Shown piece after piece: positions 1-6,910 of a stretch of 21,885 nt of DNA. A program made the position numbers and the translations under genes. The DNA is from SIG673 sp964520875 (lineage in GTDB: Bacteria > Bacillota > Clostridia > Oscillospirales > CAG-272). Positions within the stretch are counted from its first letter, which is position 1. Every line of letters begins with the position of its first letter. The notes under the pieces are model-generated. The model had not been told where the DNA came from. It ran no database searches and was given only the letters and a program-made list of their open reading frames with translations. The DNA lies in NCBI GenBank assembly GCA_964520875.1, contig CAZFQJ010000011.1, positions 1-21,885 of the forward strand, in the 5' to 3' direction.

Positions 1-1
1 C

Positions 2-898
2 AATTTCGACGACGCGCAGAGCGGCGTAAAGAAGATATTCTCGGATAGCGAGATGATAGAAAAGCTCGCGGACAAGGGATATTTCTTCTCTTCCGCAAAC
101 TCGATAAACTGGGGTAGGCTCGCTCCTCAGATAGTTTACTATATATCCGCATACTGCGATCTTATCGTCGGCGGAGATATAGAGAACGGAGAAAAGGTCG
201 ATGTATGCGTGCCGACGGGTAACTTCGGTAACATATTCGCGGCTTATATAGCAAAGCGTATGGGACTTCCCGTAGGAAAGCTCATATGCGCTTCGAATAA
301 GAATAACATACTTACGGATTTCCTCCGTACCGGTACTTATGACAGAAACCGCGCGTTCCATACCACCATGTCTCCGTCCATGGATATACTCATATCCTCG
401 AATTTAGAAAGACTTCTTTATCTCCTTGCCGGAAGCGAAGAGACCGCTTCTTACATGAAGCAGCTTTCCGAGACCGGTAAGTATACCGTGAGCGCAGAGC
501 TCAAGGCTAAGATAGACGAGGACTTCTGCGGATATTTCTGCGACGAGGAAGGAACGGCAAAGACCATAAAGGAGATCTATACGGGCTATAATTATCTTTC
601 CGATACCCATTCCGCGGTCGCGATAAGCAGTACCGAACAGTATCTTGCCGAGGCGAAAGCTCCCGCAAAGCGCGTGATAATAGCTTCTACCGCAAGTCCG
701 TATAAGTTTGCTTCCTCCGTTTATGAGTCGCTTACGGCAAGCAAGGCTCCTGAGGGTCCTGCCGCGCTCGACGCGCTCTCCGAGCTTACCGGCGTTGAGA
801 TAACCGCGCCGCTTGCGGGGCTCGATAAGAAAACGATACGCTTTAAGAGAGTTATCGAAAGCGCGGACATGCCGAAGGTGACGCTGGAGTTGCTTTGA
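2..898 (+). CDS. thrC: Threonine synthase, 3' part (5' end outside window)
   Basis: PLP-dependent enzyme that converts O-phosphohomoserine to threonine in the cytoplasm. The reading frame is open from base 2, so the gene begins before the window and the N-terminal part with the PLP lysine is missing. Visible family signatures are the NSINWGRLAPQIVYY segment, the PTGNFGN glycine-rich loop that binds the cofactor phosphate, FLRTGTYDR, DTHSAVA and TASPYKF near the C-terminus. The order and spacing fit the long clostridial form of ThrC. No hairpin terminator follows: the stop codon at 896-898 directly abuts the stop codon of the opposing DUF1540 gene. The call is firm; only the missing start is unknown. 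Confidence 0.96.
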   Translation, partial: NFDDAQSGVKKIFSDSEMIEKLADKGYFFSSANSINWGRLAPQIVYYISAYCDLIVGGDIENGEKVDVCVPTGNFGNIFAAYIAKRMGLPVGKLICASNKNNILTDFLRTGTYDRNRAFHTTMSPSMDILISSNLERLLYLLAGSEETASYMKQLSETGKYTVSAELKAKIDEDFCGYFCDEEGTAKTIKEIYTGYNYLSDTHSAVAISSTEQYLAEAKAPAKRVIIASTASPYKFASSVYESLTASKAPEGPAALDALSELTGVEITAPLAGLDKKTIRFKRVIESADMPKVTLELL

Positions 899-1087
899 TC
901 AACCGTCGGTAACGACGTTGTGCGGCTTGTAGGTGGCGCATACTGTGTCCGTGCAGCTTGACGCTCCGAGCGGACCTATCGATATCTGCCGAGCTGTGCA
1001 ATGACTGTCTCCGTCATGATAGGCGCAGCTTATGACGTCGCATACCACGCCTTTTATGGGCTTAGTGTTCTTTTTCGGTTCGTTCAT
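899..1087 (-). CDS. DUF1540 family small cysteine-rich protein
   Basis: A 62-residue protein of unknown function. It has the DUF1540 cysteine pattern: C16-x4-C21-x8-C30 followed by C45-x4-C50, with the intervening ARQISIGP strand and a TVCATY ending. The cysteine arrangement suggests a small metal-binding or redox fold, but that is inference. I chose the start at 1087 (MNEPKK) over the upstream ATG at 1105 because an AGGAG lies about 7 bases before it; from 1105 that Shine-Dalgarno would be inside the gene. It is transcribed divergently from the phosphoesterase at 1170 and convergently with thrC, with no spacer on the thrC side. Confidence 0.88.
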   Translation of the reverse strand: MNEPKKNTKPIKGVVCDVISCAYHDGDSHCTARQISIGPLGASSCTDTVCATYKPHNVVTDG

Positions 1088-1169
1088 GTTCGGTCTCCTG
1101 TTCATTTTGTTTTACAGTAAAAAGTTTTCCCGTTATTTACGCATATATACGAAAGGTGGTCAATTGAAG

Positions 1170-1874
1170 ATGTCTTTATTTACGATAGCGGACACGCATT
1201 TTTCGCTTCGCGTGCCGAAGCCTATGGATATCTTCGGAGCGCGTTGGATCCGTTGGACCGAGAAAATATGCGATAATTGGAAAGCGACGGTCTCGGACGG
1301 TGATACGGTCATCGTTCCCGGAGATATCTCGTGGGGAATGGCTATGGAGGAAGCGGAGGACGATCTGAAGCTTCTCGATTCTCTTCCGGGAGAAAAGATA
1401 ATAGGACGCGGAAATCACGATTATTGGTGGGGAACGGTCGCGAAAATGGAGAAGATGTTCTCCGATCTCGGGATAACGAGCATAAAGATACTGCATAACA
1501 ACGCGTTTGAACGAGAGGGCAGCGTGATATGCGGAAGCCGCGGTTGGTTTATGGACGAAAAAAGCGCGCCGAAAGACGCCGATTACGACAAGATAGTCGC
1601 AAGAGAAGCGGCGAGGCTCAGACTCAGTCTTGACGCGGGAACGAAGCTCGGAGAGGAAAAAAGAAAGCTCGTGTTTTTCCATTTTCCCCCGTTCTTTGAA
1701 CCGTTCATATGCCGTGAGATAATAGACGTACTGCACGAATACGACGTAAAAGAGTGCTTTTTCGGTCATATACACGGCAAATACGACGTTCCGCAGAGCA
1801 CGGAATTCGAAGGAATACGCTTTACGCTCATTTCTTCCGACTACATGAATTTCGTTCCTTACAAAATATTATAA
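1170..1874 (+). CDS. Calcineurin-like metallophosphoesterase
   Basis: A 234-residue predicted two-metal phosphohydrolase, cytoplasmic with no signal peptide. The full motif set is present: D8-x-H10 (ADTHF), GD at 51-52 (VPGDISWG), GNHD at 81-84, H171 (FFHFPP) and GHIHG at 199-203. It resembles the small stand-alone Ser/Thr-phosphatase-like group; the substrate cannot be read from the sequence. An AGGTGG lies 10 bases before the ATG at 1170. A TTG at 1164 is an in-frame alternative with a shorter spacing. The frame is open further upstream to 1032, but that part overlaps the divergent DUF1540 gene antisense and lacks family similarity, so it is excluded. Confidence 0.9.
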   Translation: MSLFTIADTHFSLRVPKPMDIFGARWIRWTEKICDNWKATVSDGDTVIVPGDISWGMAMEEAEDDLKLLDSLPGEKIIGRGNHDYWWGTVAKMEKMFSDLGITSIKILHNNAFEREGSVICGSRGWFMDEKSAPKDADYDKIVAREAARLRLSLDAGTKLGEEKRKLVFFHFPPFFEPFICREIIDVLHEYDVKECFFGHIHGKYDVPQSTEFEGIRFTLISSDYMNFVPYKIL

Positions 1875-1913
1875 GTAATTCTTGAACGAAATATAAATTT
1901 TATCGAAAAGTGG

Positions 1914-1941
1914 TTGACATTTTTCACCGAATGAGTAAAAT
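1914..1941 (+). promoter_or_regulatory. Sigma-A promoter of the tig-clpP cluster
   Basis: TTGACA at 1914-1919 and TAAAAT at 1936-1941, spaced by 16 bp. It lies in the gap between the phosphoesterase stop and tig, which puts the predicted transcript start near 1948 and leaves a 5' leader of about 95 bases before the tig start codon. Confidence 0.7.
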
Positions 1942-1980
1942 ATATAAGGTATAGAAATATAAAGGAATACGCAAAACGAA

Positions 1981-2037
1981 AGGAGCTAAGCCGTGCCGAA
2001 CGGGCGGATATACGCCGAAGGCGGAACGGCTGAGTAA
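1981..2037 (+). promoter_or_regulatory. Structured tig leader with a possible 14-codon upstream ORF
   Basis: AGGAG at 1981-1985 is 57 bases before the tig ATG, too far for normal use. Between them a stem pairs 1989-1998 with 2022-2031 (9 of 10 pairs, one G-A mismatch), and inside it GGCG 2003-2006 pairs with CGCC 2013-2016. The same bases also encode a 14-codon frame starting with GTG at 1993, seven bases after AGGAG, and ending with TAA at 2035-2037, five bases before the tig ATG in a different frame. Either the hairpin brings the Shine-Dalgarno close to the ATG, or a leader peptide is translated and ribosomes re-initiate on tig. Both readings are inference. Confidence 0.5.
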
Positions 2038-2042
2038 AGACT

Positions 2043-3344
2043 ATGACTCTTATCAAAACAGAAAAGCTCGAAAAGAGCCGTGCCGAAATACAGTTCGGTA
2101 TCGACAAGACTGCGCTTGACGCAGAGATCAAAAACGTATATAAAAAGCAGGTCGGAAAAATGAATATCCCCGGCTTCCGTAAGGGAAAGGCTCCTCTTGC
2201 CATAATAGAGAAGCTTTACGGTAAGGGAGTATTCACCGACGAGGCTCTCAATAACCTTCTTCCCGACGCTTACGAGGCGGCGGTTAAGGAGTCGGGACTT
2301 GACGTGGTATCTCGCCCCGAATTCGATATAGTATCCATGGACGAGGGCGATCAGGTAGTTCTTAAGGCTACGTTCGATATAAAGCCCGAGGTCTCCGTAA
2401 AGGAATACAAGGGTCTTAAGGCGGAGCGCGAGGTCACCGAGGTGACCGACGAGATGGTCGAAAACGACATCAAGGCAGCTCAGAAGAGAGCCGCAAGAGA
2501 AGTAGAGGTTACCGATCGCGCAGCCGAAATGGGCGATACGGCGGAGATAGATTTCGAAGGCTTCGTCGACGGTGTCGCGTTCGAAGGCGGCAAGGGCGAA
2601 AAGCATAAGCTCACTCTCGGATCCGGTCAGTTCATTCCCGGTTTTGAGGAGCAGGTCGCGGGCAAGAGCATAGGCGAGGAATTCGACGTAAACGTTACTT
2701 TCCCCGAAGAGTACGGCGCAAAGGATCTTGCCGGCAAGGCGGCGGTATTCAAGTGCAAGCTCCATTCCATAACCAAGGAAGAGTTTCCCGAGCTTGACGA
2801 CGAGTTCGCAAAGGATATGTCGTTCGACAATATGGACGCATACAAGGCGGATGTACGCTCAAAGCTTACCGAGAGATACGAAAAGACTGCGGATCAGGTT
2901 CTCGAAAACAGGATCCTCGACGCGCTTCTTGAAAATATGGAAGCGGAAATCCCCGAGTCTATGTATATGAACGAAGTCGAAAATCAGCTCCGCGAGTATG
3001 ATATGCAGCTCCGTTCCAACGGTCTCGACCTCAATACTTACTTCAAGTACACCGGTCAGAATCTTGATCAGCTCCGCGAGAACTTCCGTCCCCGTGCAGA
3101 GCGTTCCGTAAAGGTACGTCTTGCTCTCGAAGCGGTCGTTAAAGCCGAGAACATAGCGGCAACCGACGACGAGATCGAAGCTGAGTATAAGAGAATGGCG
3201 GAAATGTACGGCGTTGAAGCCGATAAGGTCAAGGAAGCGGTCGCAAAGGAAGACGTAGCCTCCGATCTCAACGTCCAGGCGGCTCTTAAGCTCGTAAAGG
3301 ACAATGCGGAAGTAACGGATAAAAAATCCGCGGACGCCGAATAA
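2043..3344 (+). CDS. tig: Trigger factor, ribosome-associated chaperone and PPIase
   Basis: A 433-residue chaperone that binds the ribosome exit tunnel and assists folding of nascent chains. The N-terminal ribosome-binding domain carries the signature GFRKGKAP at 44-51. The FKBP-type prolyl isomerase domain lies at roughly 160-250, from GDTAEIDFEGFVDG through the GSGQFIPGFEEQ and AVFKCKLHSI segments. A helical C-terminal substrate-binding domain follows, beginning near FPELDDEFAKDM. Length and domain order are normal. The N-terminus aligns with known trigger factors from the ATG at 2043 although no Shine-Dalgarno lies at standard distance; see the leader entry. It is followed by clpP and clpX, the usual clostridial order. 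Confidence 0.97.
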   Translation: MTLIKTEKLEKSRAEIQFGIDKTALDAEIKNVYKKQVGKMNIPGFRKGKAPLAIIEKLYGKGVFTDEALNNLLPDAYEAAVKESGLDVVSRPEFDIVSMDEGDQVVLKATFDIKPEVSVKEYKGLKAEREVTEVTDEMVENDIKAAQKRAAREVEVTDRAAEMGDTAEIDFEGFVDGVAFEGGKGEKHKLTLGSGQFIPGFEEQVAGKSIGEEFDVNVTFPEEYGAKDLAGKAAVFKCKLHSITKEEFPELDDEFAKDMSFDNMDAYKADVRSKLTERYEKTADQVLENRILDALLENMEAEIPESMYMNEVENQLREYDMQLRSNGLDLNTYFKYTGQNLDQLRENFRPRAERSVKVRLALEAVVKAENIAATDDEIEAEYKRMAEMYGVEADKVKEAVAKEDVASDLNVQAALKLVKDNAEVTDKKSADAE

Positions 3345-3374
3345 CAGTTATAAATAAGGATCATAATCGAAGAT

Positions 3375-3396
3375 GTATCGCTTAGATCGGCGATAC
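3375..3396 (+). other. Hairpin upstream of the clpP ribosome binding site
   Basis: GTATCGC at 3375-3381 pairs exactly with GCGATAC at 3390-3396 across an 8-base loop, ending 7 bases before the clpP AAGGAG. There is no T-tract, so it is not an intrinsic terminator. It may be an mRNA stability or processing element between tig and clpP. Function is inference. Confidence 0.4.
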
Positions 3397-3418
3397 GGCA
3401 GAAAGGAGAAGTAACATC

Positions 3419-4003
3419 ATGGCTCTTGTCCCAACAGTTATACAACAAACAAATCACGGAGAACGCGCGTATGATATATATTCGCGTCTGCTTACCGACA
3501 GAATAGTGTTTCTTTCGGATGAAGTGAACGACGTTACCGCGTCGCTCGTGGTAGCTCAGCTCCTGTTTCTTGAATCACAGGACGCAGATAAAGATATATC
3601 GTTCTATATAAACAGTCCGGGCGGTTCGGTATCGGCGGGTCTCGCTATATACGATACCATGAACTTCATAAAGTGCGACGTTTCCACCATATGCGTGGGA
3701 ATGGCGGCGAGCATGGGTGCTTTCCTTCTTTCGGCAGGTACTAAGGGTAAGCGTTTCGCTCTCCCCAATAGTGAGATAATGATTCATCAGCCTCTCGGCG
3801 GTTATCAGGGTCAGGCGTCGGATATAAAGATACATTCCGATCACATTCTGCGTACCAAGGATAAGCTCAATCGCATCATAGCGATGAATACGGGTAAGCC
3901 TCTTGAGGTAGTGGAAAAGGACACCGACAGGGATAACTTCCTTACCGCTCAGCAAGCGCTGGAATACGGACTTATAGATAAGGTCATCGAAAAGAGACTG
4001 TAA
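3419..4003 (+). CDS. clpP: ATP-dependent Clp protease proteolytic subunit
   Basis: A 194-residue serine peptidase that forms the tetradecameric chamber degrading proteins unfolded by ClpX or other Clp ATPases. The catalytic triad is visible: S98 in GMAASMGA, H123 in MIHQPLGG and D172 in DTDRDNF. The YINSPGGSVSAG oxyanion segment and the N-terminal axial-loop start (MALVPTVIQQT) are typical. An AAGGAG about 10 bases before the ATG supports the start. It sits between tig and clpX; a hairpin follows at 4047. Confidence 0.98.
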   Translation: MALVPTVIQQTNHGERAYDIYSRLLTDRIVFLSDEVNDVTASLVVAQLLFLESQDADKDISFYINSPGGSVSAGLAIYDTMNFIKCDVSTICVGMAASMGAFLLSAGTKGKRFALPNSEIMIHQPLGGYQGQASDIKIHSDHILRTKDKLNRIIAMNTGKPLEVVEKDTDRDNFLTAQQALEYGLIDKVIEKRL

Positions 4004-4046
4004 TAAAGTCAGAGCCCATATCATAGTTATTTAAACAGGCATACTT

Positions 4047-4083
4047 ACAAAAGATCGGATTTCCTTGAAATTCGATCTTTTGT
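4047..4083 (+). terminator. Hairpin between clpP and clpX
   Basis: A long near-perfect stem: ACAAAAGATCG at 4047-4057 pairs with CGATCTTTTGT at 4073-4083, continued by ATTTC/GAAAT around a 3-base loop. The right arm ends in TTTTGT rather than a longer T-run, so it could be a partial terminator that sets the clpP:clpX ratio or a 3' stabilising hairpin. Confidence 0.6.
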
Positions 4084-4123
4084 GGTAATCAAAGAAAAGC
4101 AAAACGAAAGGCAGCTTCTTAAA

Positions 4124-5392
4124 ATGTCAAATACCAAAAACGGCGGTGCTCAGACGCAAAAACATTGTATATTCTGCGGCAGGAACGAAAGACAGGTGGA
4201 ATTCCTCATTCCGTCTCCTACCGGACTTTATATCTGTAACAACTGCGTTGAAAGTTGTAACGAGATAATACGCGAGGCGGAGATCACCGAGAACGTGTGC
4301 TCCCTCACTTACGAAACGCTTCCGAAGCCGGCGAGCATAAAAAAGATACTTGACGATTACGTTATAGGTCAGGAAGACGCCAAAAAGGCGCTCGCGGTCG
4401 CCGTATACAATCATTATAAGAGGATACTTCAAAACAATGATCGCCGCACCCGTAACCGCGGAAATGCCCGTAAAAAGGATTCCGATGATGTGGAGATACA
4501 GAAGAGCAACGTCCTTCTTCTCGGTCCTACGGGAGTGGGTAAGACGTATCTCGCTCAGACGCTTGCAAAGACCCTTAAGGTGCCGTTCGCGATAGCGGAC
4601 GCAACGACGCTTACCGAAGCGGGCTACGTCGGAGAGGACGTCGAAAATATACTTTTAAGGCTCATACAGGCGGCGGATTACAACGTGGAGCTTGCCGAAA
4701 TGGGTATCATTTATATAGACGAGATAGATAAGATATCCAGACGCTCGGAGAACCGTTCGATAACGCGCGACGTTTCGGGCGAGGGAGTCCAGCAGGCGCT
4801 TCTGAAGATACTTGAGGGAACGGCGGCAAACGTTCCTCCGCAGGGCGGAAGAAAGCACCCGAATCAGGAATTTATCCGCATAAATACGGAAAATATACTC
4901 TTCATCTGCGGCGGCGCGTTCGACACCATACAGGATATAGTCGAAACGAGAAAGGGCGGCTCGGCTATCGGTTTCAACAGTCCCGTGATGACTAAGGCGG
5001 AGAAGCTCTCGAAGTCTCCGTATAAGGATGTAACACCGCACGACGTTATAAAGTTCGGTCTTATTCCCGAGCTTGTCGGACGTCTTCCCGTTATAGTAGG
5101 TCTTGATAACCTCGACAGCGACGCTCTTGTGAGGATATTGAACGAGCCGAAAAACTCTCTTGTAAAGCAGTATAAGAAGTTATTCGCTCTTGACGGAAAC
5201 GAGCTTGAGTTTACCGACGGCGCGCTTAAGGAGATAGCGGCGCGTGCGATCGAAAGAAATACCGGCGCACGCGGACTTCGCGCCATACTCGAAGAGACAA
5301 TGCTCGATATAATGTACGAAACTCCGTCAAAGGAAGGCTCGGAGAAGGTCGTTATAACTGAAGAAACGGTAAAGAAAAATTCCATTGCATAA
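4124..5392 (+). CDS. clpX: ATP-dependent unfoldase ClpX
   Basis: A 422-residue AAA+ unfoldase that delivers substrates to ClpP. The N-terminal C4 zinc finger uses C15, C18, C38 and C41. The ATPase core shows Walker A GPTGVGKT at 134-141, the GYVGED pore loop near 167, Walker B IIYIDE at 195-200, the RKH loop (GGRKHP near 241-246) and the IGF ClpP-docking loop at 282-284, followed by LVGRLPVI. The start at 4124 gives the usual ClpX N-terminus and has a GAAAGG 12 bases upstream. An in-frame GTG at 4082 would lie in the hairpin and adds 14 residues without family similarity. Confidence 0.97.
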   Translation: MSNTKNGGAQTQKHCIFCGRNERQVEFLIPSPTGLYICNNCVESCNEIIREAEITENVCSLTYETLPKPASIKKILDDYVIGQEDAKKALAVAVYNHYKRILQNNDRRTRNRGNARKKDSDDVEIQKSNVLLLGPTGVGKTYLAQTLAKTLKVPFAIADATTLTEAGYVGEDVENILLRLIQAADYNVELAEMGIIYIDEIDKISRRSENRSITRDVSGEGVQQALLKILEGTAANVPPQGGRKHPNQEFIRINTENILFICGGAFDTIQDIVETRKGGSAIGFNSPVMTKAEKLSKSPYKDVTPHDVIKFGLIPELVGRLPVIVGLDNLDSDALVRILNEPKNSLVKQYKKLFALDGNELEFTDGALKEIAARAIERNTGARGLRAILEETMLDIMYETPSKEGSEKVVITEETVKKNSIA

Positions 5393-5398
5393 AAATCG

Positions 5399-5472
5399 AA
5401 ATACCGCCGATCCTTGTTCGATATCGATCGATGTGCGATCCTGCTCGAAAAAAGGATAAAGGCGGTATTTTT
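5399..5472 (+). terminator. Intrinsic terminator after clpX
   Basis: AAATACCGCC at 5399-5408 pairs with GGCGGTATTT at 5461-5470 and is followed by T residues. Inside, ATCCTT pairs with AAGGAT, lengthening the structure around a palindrome-rich loop (CGATATCGATCG). It separates clpX from the PHP gene. Confidence 0.75.
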
Positions 5473-5503
5473 TCAGCGGCGTAAAGCCGAAAGGACAGAT
5501 AAA

Positions 5504-6280
5504 ATGAAGCATAACTACCATTCCCATACCTACCGCTGCAAGCACGCGAGCGGTACGGAGGAGGAATATATACAAAAGGCGATAGAAGCCGGATTTGAAA
5601 CGTTCGGATTTTCCGATCATGCGCCGTTCTTTTTCGAAAACGGATACATCTCCCCGAGCAGAATGGGTATGGAGGAGATAGACGGTTACTTCGATACGTT
5701 ACTGTCTCTAAGGGAAAGATACAAAAGCTATATAGATATAAAGATAGGATTTGAAATAGAGTATTATCCCAAGCTCTGGGACAGGGCGATAGAGAAATAC
5801 AGGTCGTATCCGCTCGATTATCTTATCCTCGGCGAGCATTTTATCGGAAATGAGTCGCTTGAAAGCATAAACGCGTTCGCGCCGACGGACGATCCTGTGG
5901 TGCTTGCAAGCTTTGTCGATCATTGTATAGGCGCGATAGATACCGGCAGGATAACTTACATATGCCACCCGGATAATATCAATTTTATCGGAGACGAGGC
6001 TATGTACGAAAGCGAGATGACGCGTTTTATTACGGAATGTAAGGCGAAGAGCATACCGCTTGAAATAAACATGTACGGTATGCGCGACGGAAGGCACTAT
6101 CCGAAAAGATCGTTCTGGGAGCTTGCGGCAAGGCTCGGAGCAGACGCGATCTTGGGGCAGGATTGTCACAGGATATCACATGTTTGCGTAAAAGAAGAGA
6201 TACTTGCAGCGGAAAACTTCGCTTCCGAGCTTGGGCTGAATATCGTTGAAAAAGCGAAGCTTAAAGATCCGATCTTCTGA
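5504..6280 (+). CDS. PHP-domain histidinol-phosphatase family protein
   Basis: A 258-residue metal-dependent phosphoesterase of the HisJ/HisK PHP type, which removes phosphate from histidinol phosphate in histidine synthesis. The trinuclear metal-site motifs are in order: HSHTYRCKHA (H6, H8, H14), FSDHAP (D38, H39), GFEIEYYP (E84), GEH near 110-112, CHPDN (H155), LEINM (E187) and GQDCHR (D220, H222). The start at 5504 is chosen for the GAAAGGA about 9 bases upstream and the family N-terminus; the open frame upstream to 5414 runs through the clpX terminator. No other his genes are in the window, so a role in histidine synthesis is family-based and another phosphorylated substrate is possible. 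Confidence 0.88.
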   Translation: MKHNYHSHTYRCKHASGTEEEYIQKAIEAGFETFGFSDHAPFFFENGYISPSRMGMEEIDGYFDTLLSLRERYKSYIDIKIGFEIEYYPKLWDRAIEKYRSYPLDYLILGEHFIGNESLESINAFAPTDDPVVLASFVDHCIGAIDTGRITYICHPDNINFIGDEAMYESEMTRFITECKAKSIPLEINMYGMRDGRHYPKRSFWELAARLGADAILGQDCHRISHVCVKEEILAAENFASELGLNIVEKAKLKDPIF

Positions 6281-6292
6281 GCTTTTTCGCAC

Positions 6293-6310
6293 TGTGGAAA
6301 CTGTGGATAA
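6293..6310 (+). promoter_or_regulatory. Two abutting DnaA-box-like sites
   Basis: TGTGGAAAC at 6293-6301 is directly followed by TGTGGATAA at 6302-6310. The second is the exact complement of the consensus DnaA box TTATCCACA; the first is its one-base-type variant GTTTCCACA. A run of 14 A residues follows at 6326-6339. Binding by DnaA is inference. Confidence 0.45.
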
Positions 6311-6368
6311 CCGTGCAATATATACAAAAAAAAAAAAAATGAATTGTTGATTTTGTACAAAGAGAATA

Positions 6369-6397
6369 TTGACAACCTTGGGCAAAAAATGTATAAT
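6369..6397 (+). promoter_or_regulatory. Consensus sigma-A promoter for the small peptide gene
   Basis: TTGACA at 6369-6374 and TATAAT at 6392-6397 with exactly 17 bp between them. A 10-bp palindrome TTTGTACAAA lies just upstream at 6352-6361. A 9-bp inverted repeat, TATTGACAA at 6367-6375 and TTGTCAATA at 6413-6421, brackets the promoter and the transcript start. Confidence 0.88.
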
Positions 6398-6435
6398 ATA
6401 CGTATAAATTTTTTGTCAATAAAAGGAGAATCAAC

Positions 6436-6579
6436 ATGAAAAAAGTATATGAAGCCCCCAAGGCGGAAGCCGTTGAGGTAAAGGCGGACGATATCATCAG
6501 AACGTCGGACGGAGTAGCAGCTTTGAGTCTTCGTAATGATTCCGACTTCGGTGACGGCGATGATGTCGGTAATGAATAA
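6436..6579 (+). CDS. Small acidic protein of 47 residues, MKKxYExP type
   Basis: The frame begins MKKVYEAPKAEAVEV, continues with KADDIIRTS and ends in a Gly/Asp-rich tail (DSDFGDGDDVGNE). An AAGGAG lies seven bases before the ATG. The gene is a complete single transcription unit: consensus promoter at 6369 and a strong terminator at 6593. The short basic start followed by YEAP and an acidic tail recalls small proteins of unknown role that are frequent in gut Clostridia, and also the leader-plus-core layout of some ribosomal peptide precursors. No modification or export genes are adjacent, so that reading is only a possibility. It has no signal peptide, no cysteine and no membrane segment. 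Confidence 0.8.
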   Translation: MKKVYEAPKAEAVEVKADDIIRTSDGVAALSLRNDSDFGDGDDVGNE

Positions 6580-6592
6580 TAGCAAACTCAAG

Positions 6593-6624
6593 AAAGGAAC
6601 GGACTTCGGTCCGTTCCTTTTTTG
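6593..6624 (+). terminator. Strong intrinsic terminator of the small peptide gene
   Basis: AAAGGAACGGAC at 6593-6604 pairs perfectly with GTCCGTTCCTTT at 6609-6620 around a TTCG tetraloop and runs into a T-tract (7 T in total). It lies 13 bases after the stop codon at 6577-6579. Confidence 0.92.
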
Positions 6625-6639
6625 TCGATAAGATTTTTT

Positions 6640-6670
6640 GGCAGATTTTATGTATTTCTTAAAATCTGCC
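6640..6670. repeat. Hairpin in the 6625-7195 gene-free stretch
   Basis: GGCAGATTTT at 6640-6649 pairs perfectly with AAAATCTGCC at 6661-6670 across an 11-base loop. It is the first of four inverted-repeat structures in the gene-free stretch between the small peptide terminator and the terminator at 7196; the others are listed separately. I see no credible coding frame in this stretch. Confidence 0.4.
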
Positions 6671-6720
6671 GAAATTTCGTTTGGTTCTTTCTCATTGCGT
6701 AGGAAATCTTTTTTTCGTCG

Positions 6721-6864
6721 CATCTGTCATCCTGAGCGAAGTCGAAATCCGAGCGTAGCGAGGATCAAACGGCGCGTAGCGGCGTTTGGGATCTATGGCA
6801 TTAAATCATTATAAATCTATGTAGATTCTTCGACTGCGGGCTGCGCCCTTCGCTCAGAATGACA
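6721..6864. repeat. Interspersed palindromic repeat, copy 1 (MITE-like)
   Basis: Begins CATCTGTCATCCTGAGCGAA and ends TTCGCTCAGAATGACA, so the ends are imperfect inverted repeats (TGTCATCCTGAGCGAAG against CTTCGCTCAGAATGACA). The first 75 bases match the copy at 17251 with one difference (T at 6756, C at 17286). Inside is a nested hairpin, CAAACG at 6766-6771 with CGTTTG at 6783-6788. It lies between two converging genes. The layout is that of a non-autonomous element or an interspersed extragenic palindrome; no transposase is present. Confidence 0.8.
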
Positions 6865-6910
6865 CGGGCGGGATCCTGACTGCGGAGAAAAGGTGCTTTT
6901 AAGGTTCTTC

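Noticed and set aside
6281..6440. Possible replication origin (DnaA-box-like pair plus AT-rich tract)
   Set aside because: Only two boxes are present, and dnaA, dnaN, rpmH and gyr genes are all absent. Kept only as a possible regulatory site.
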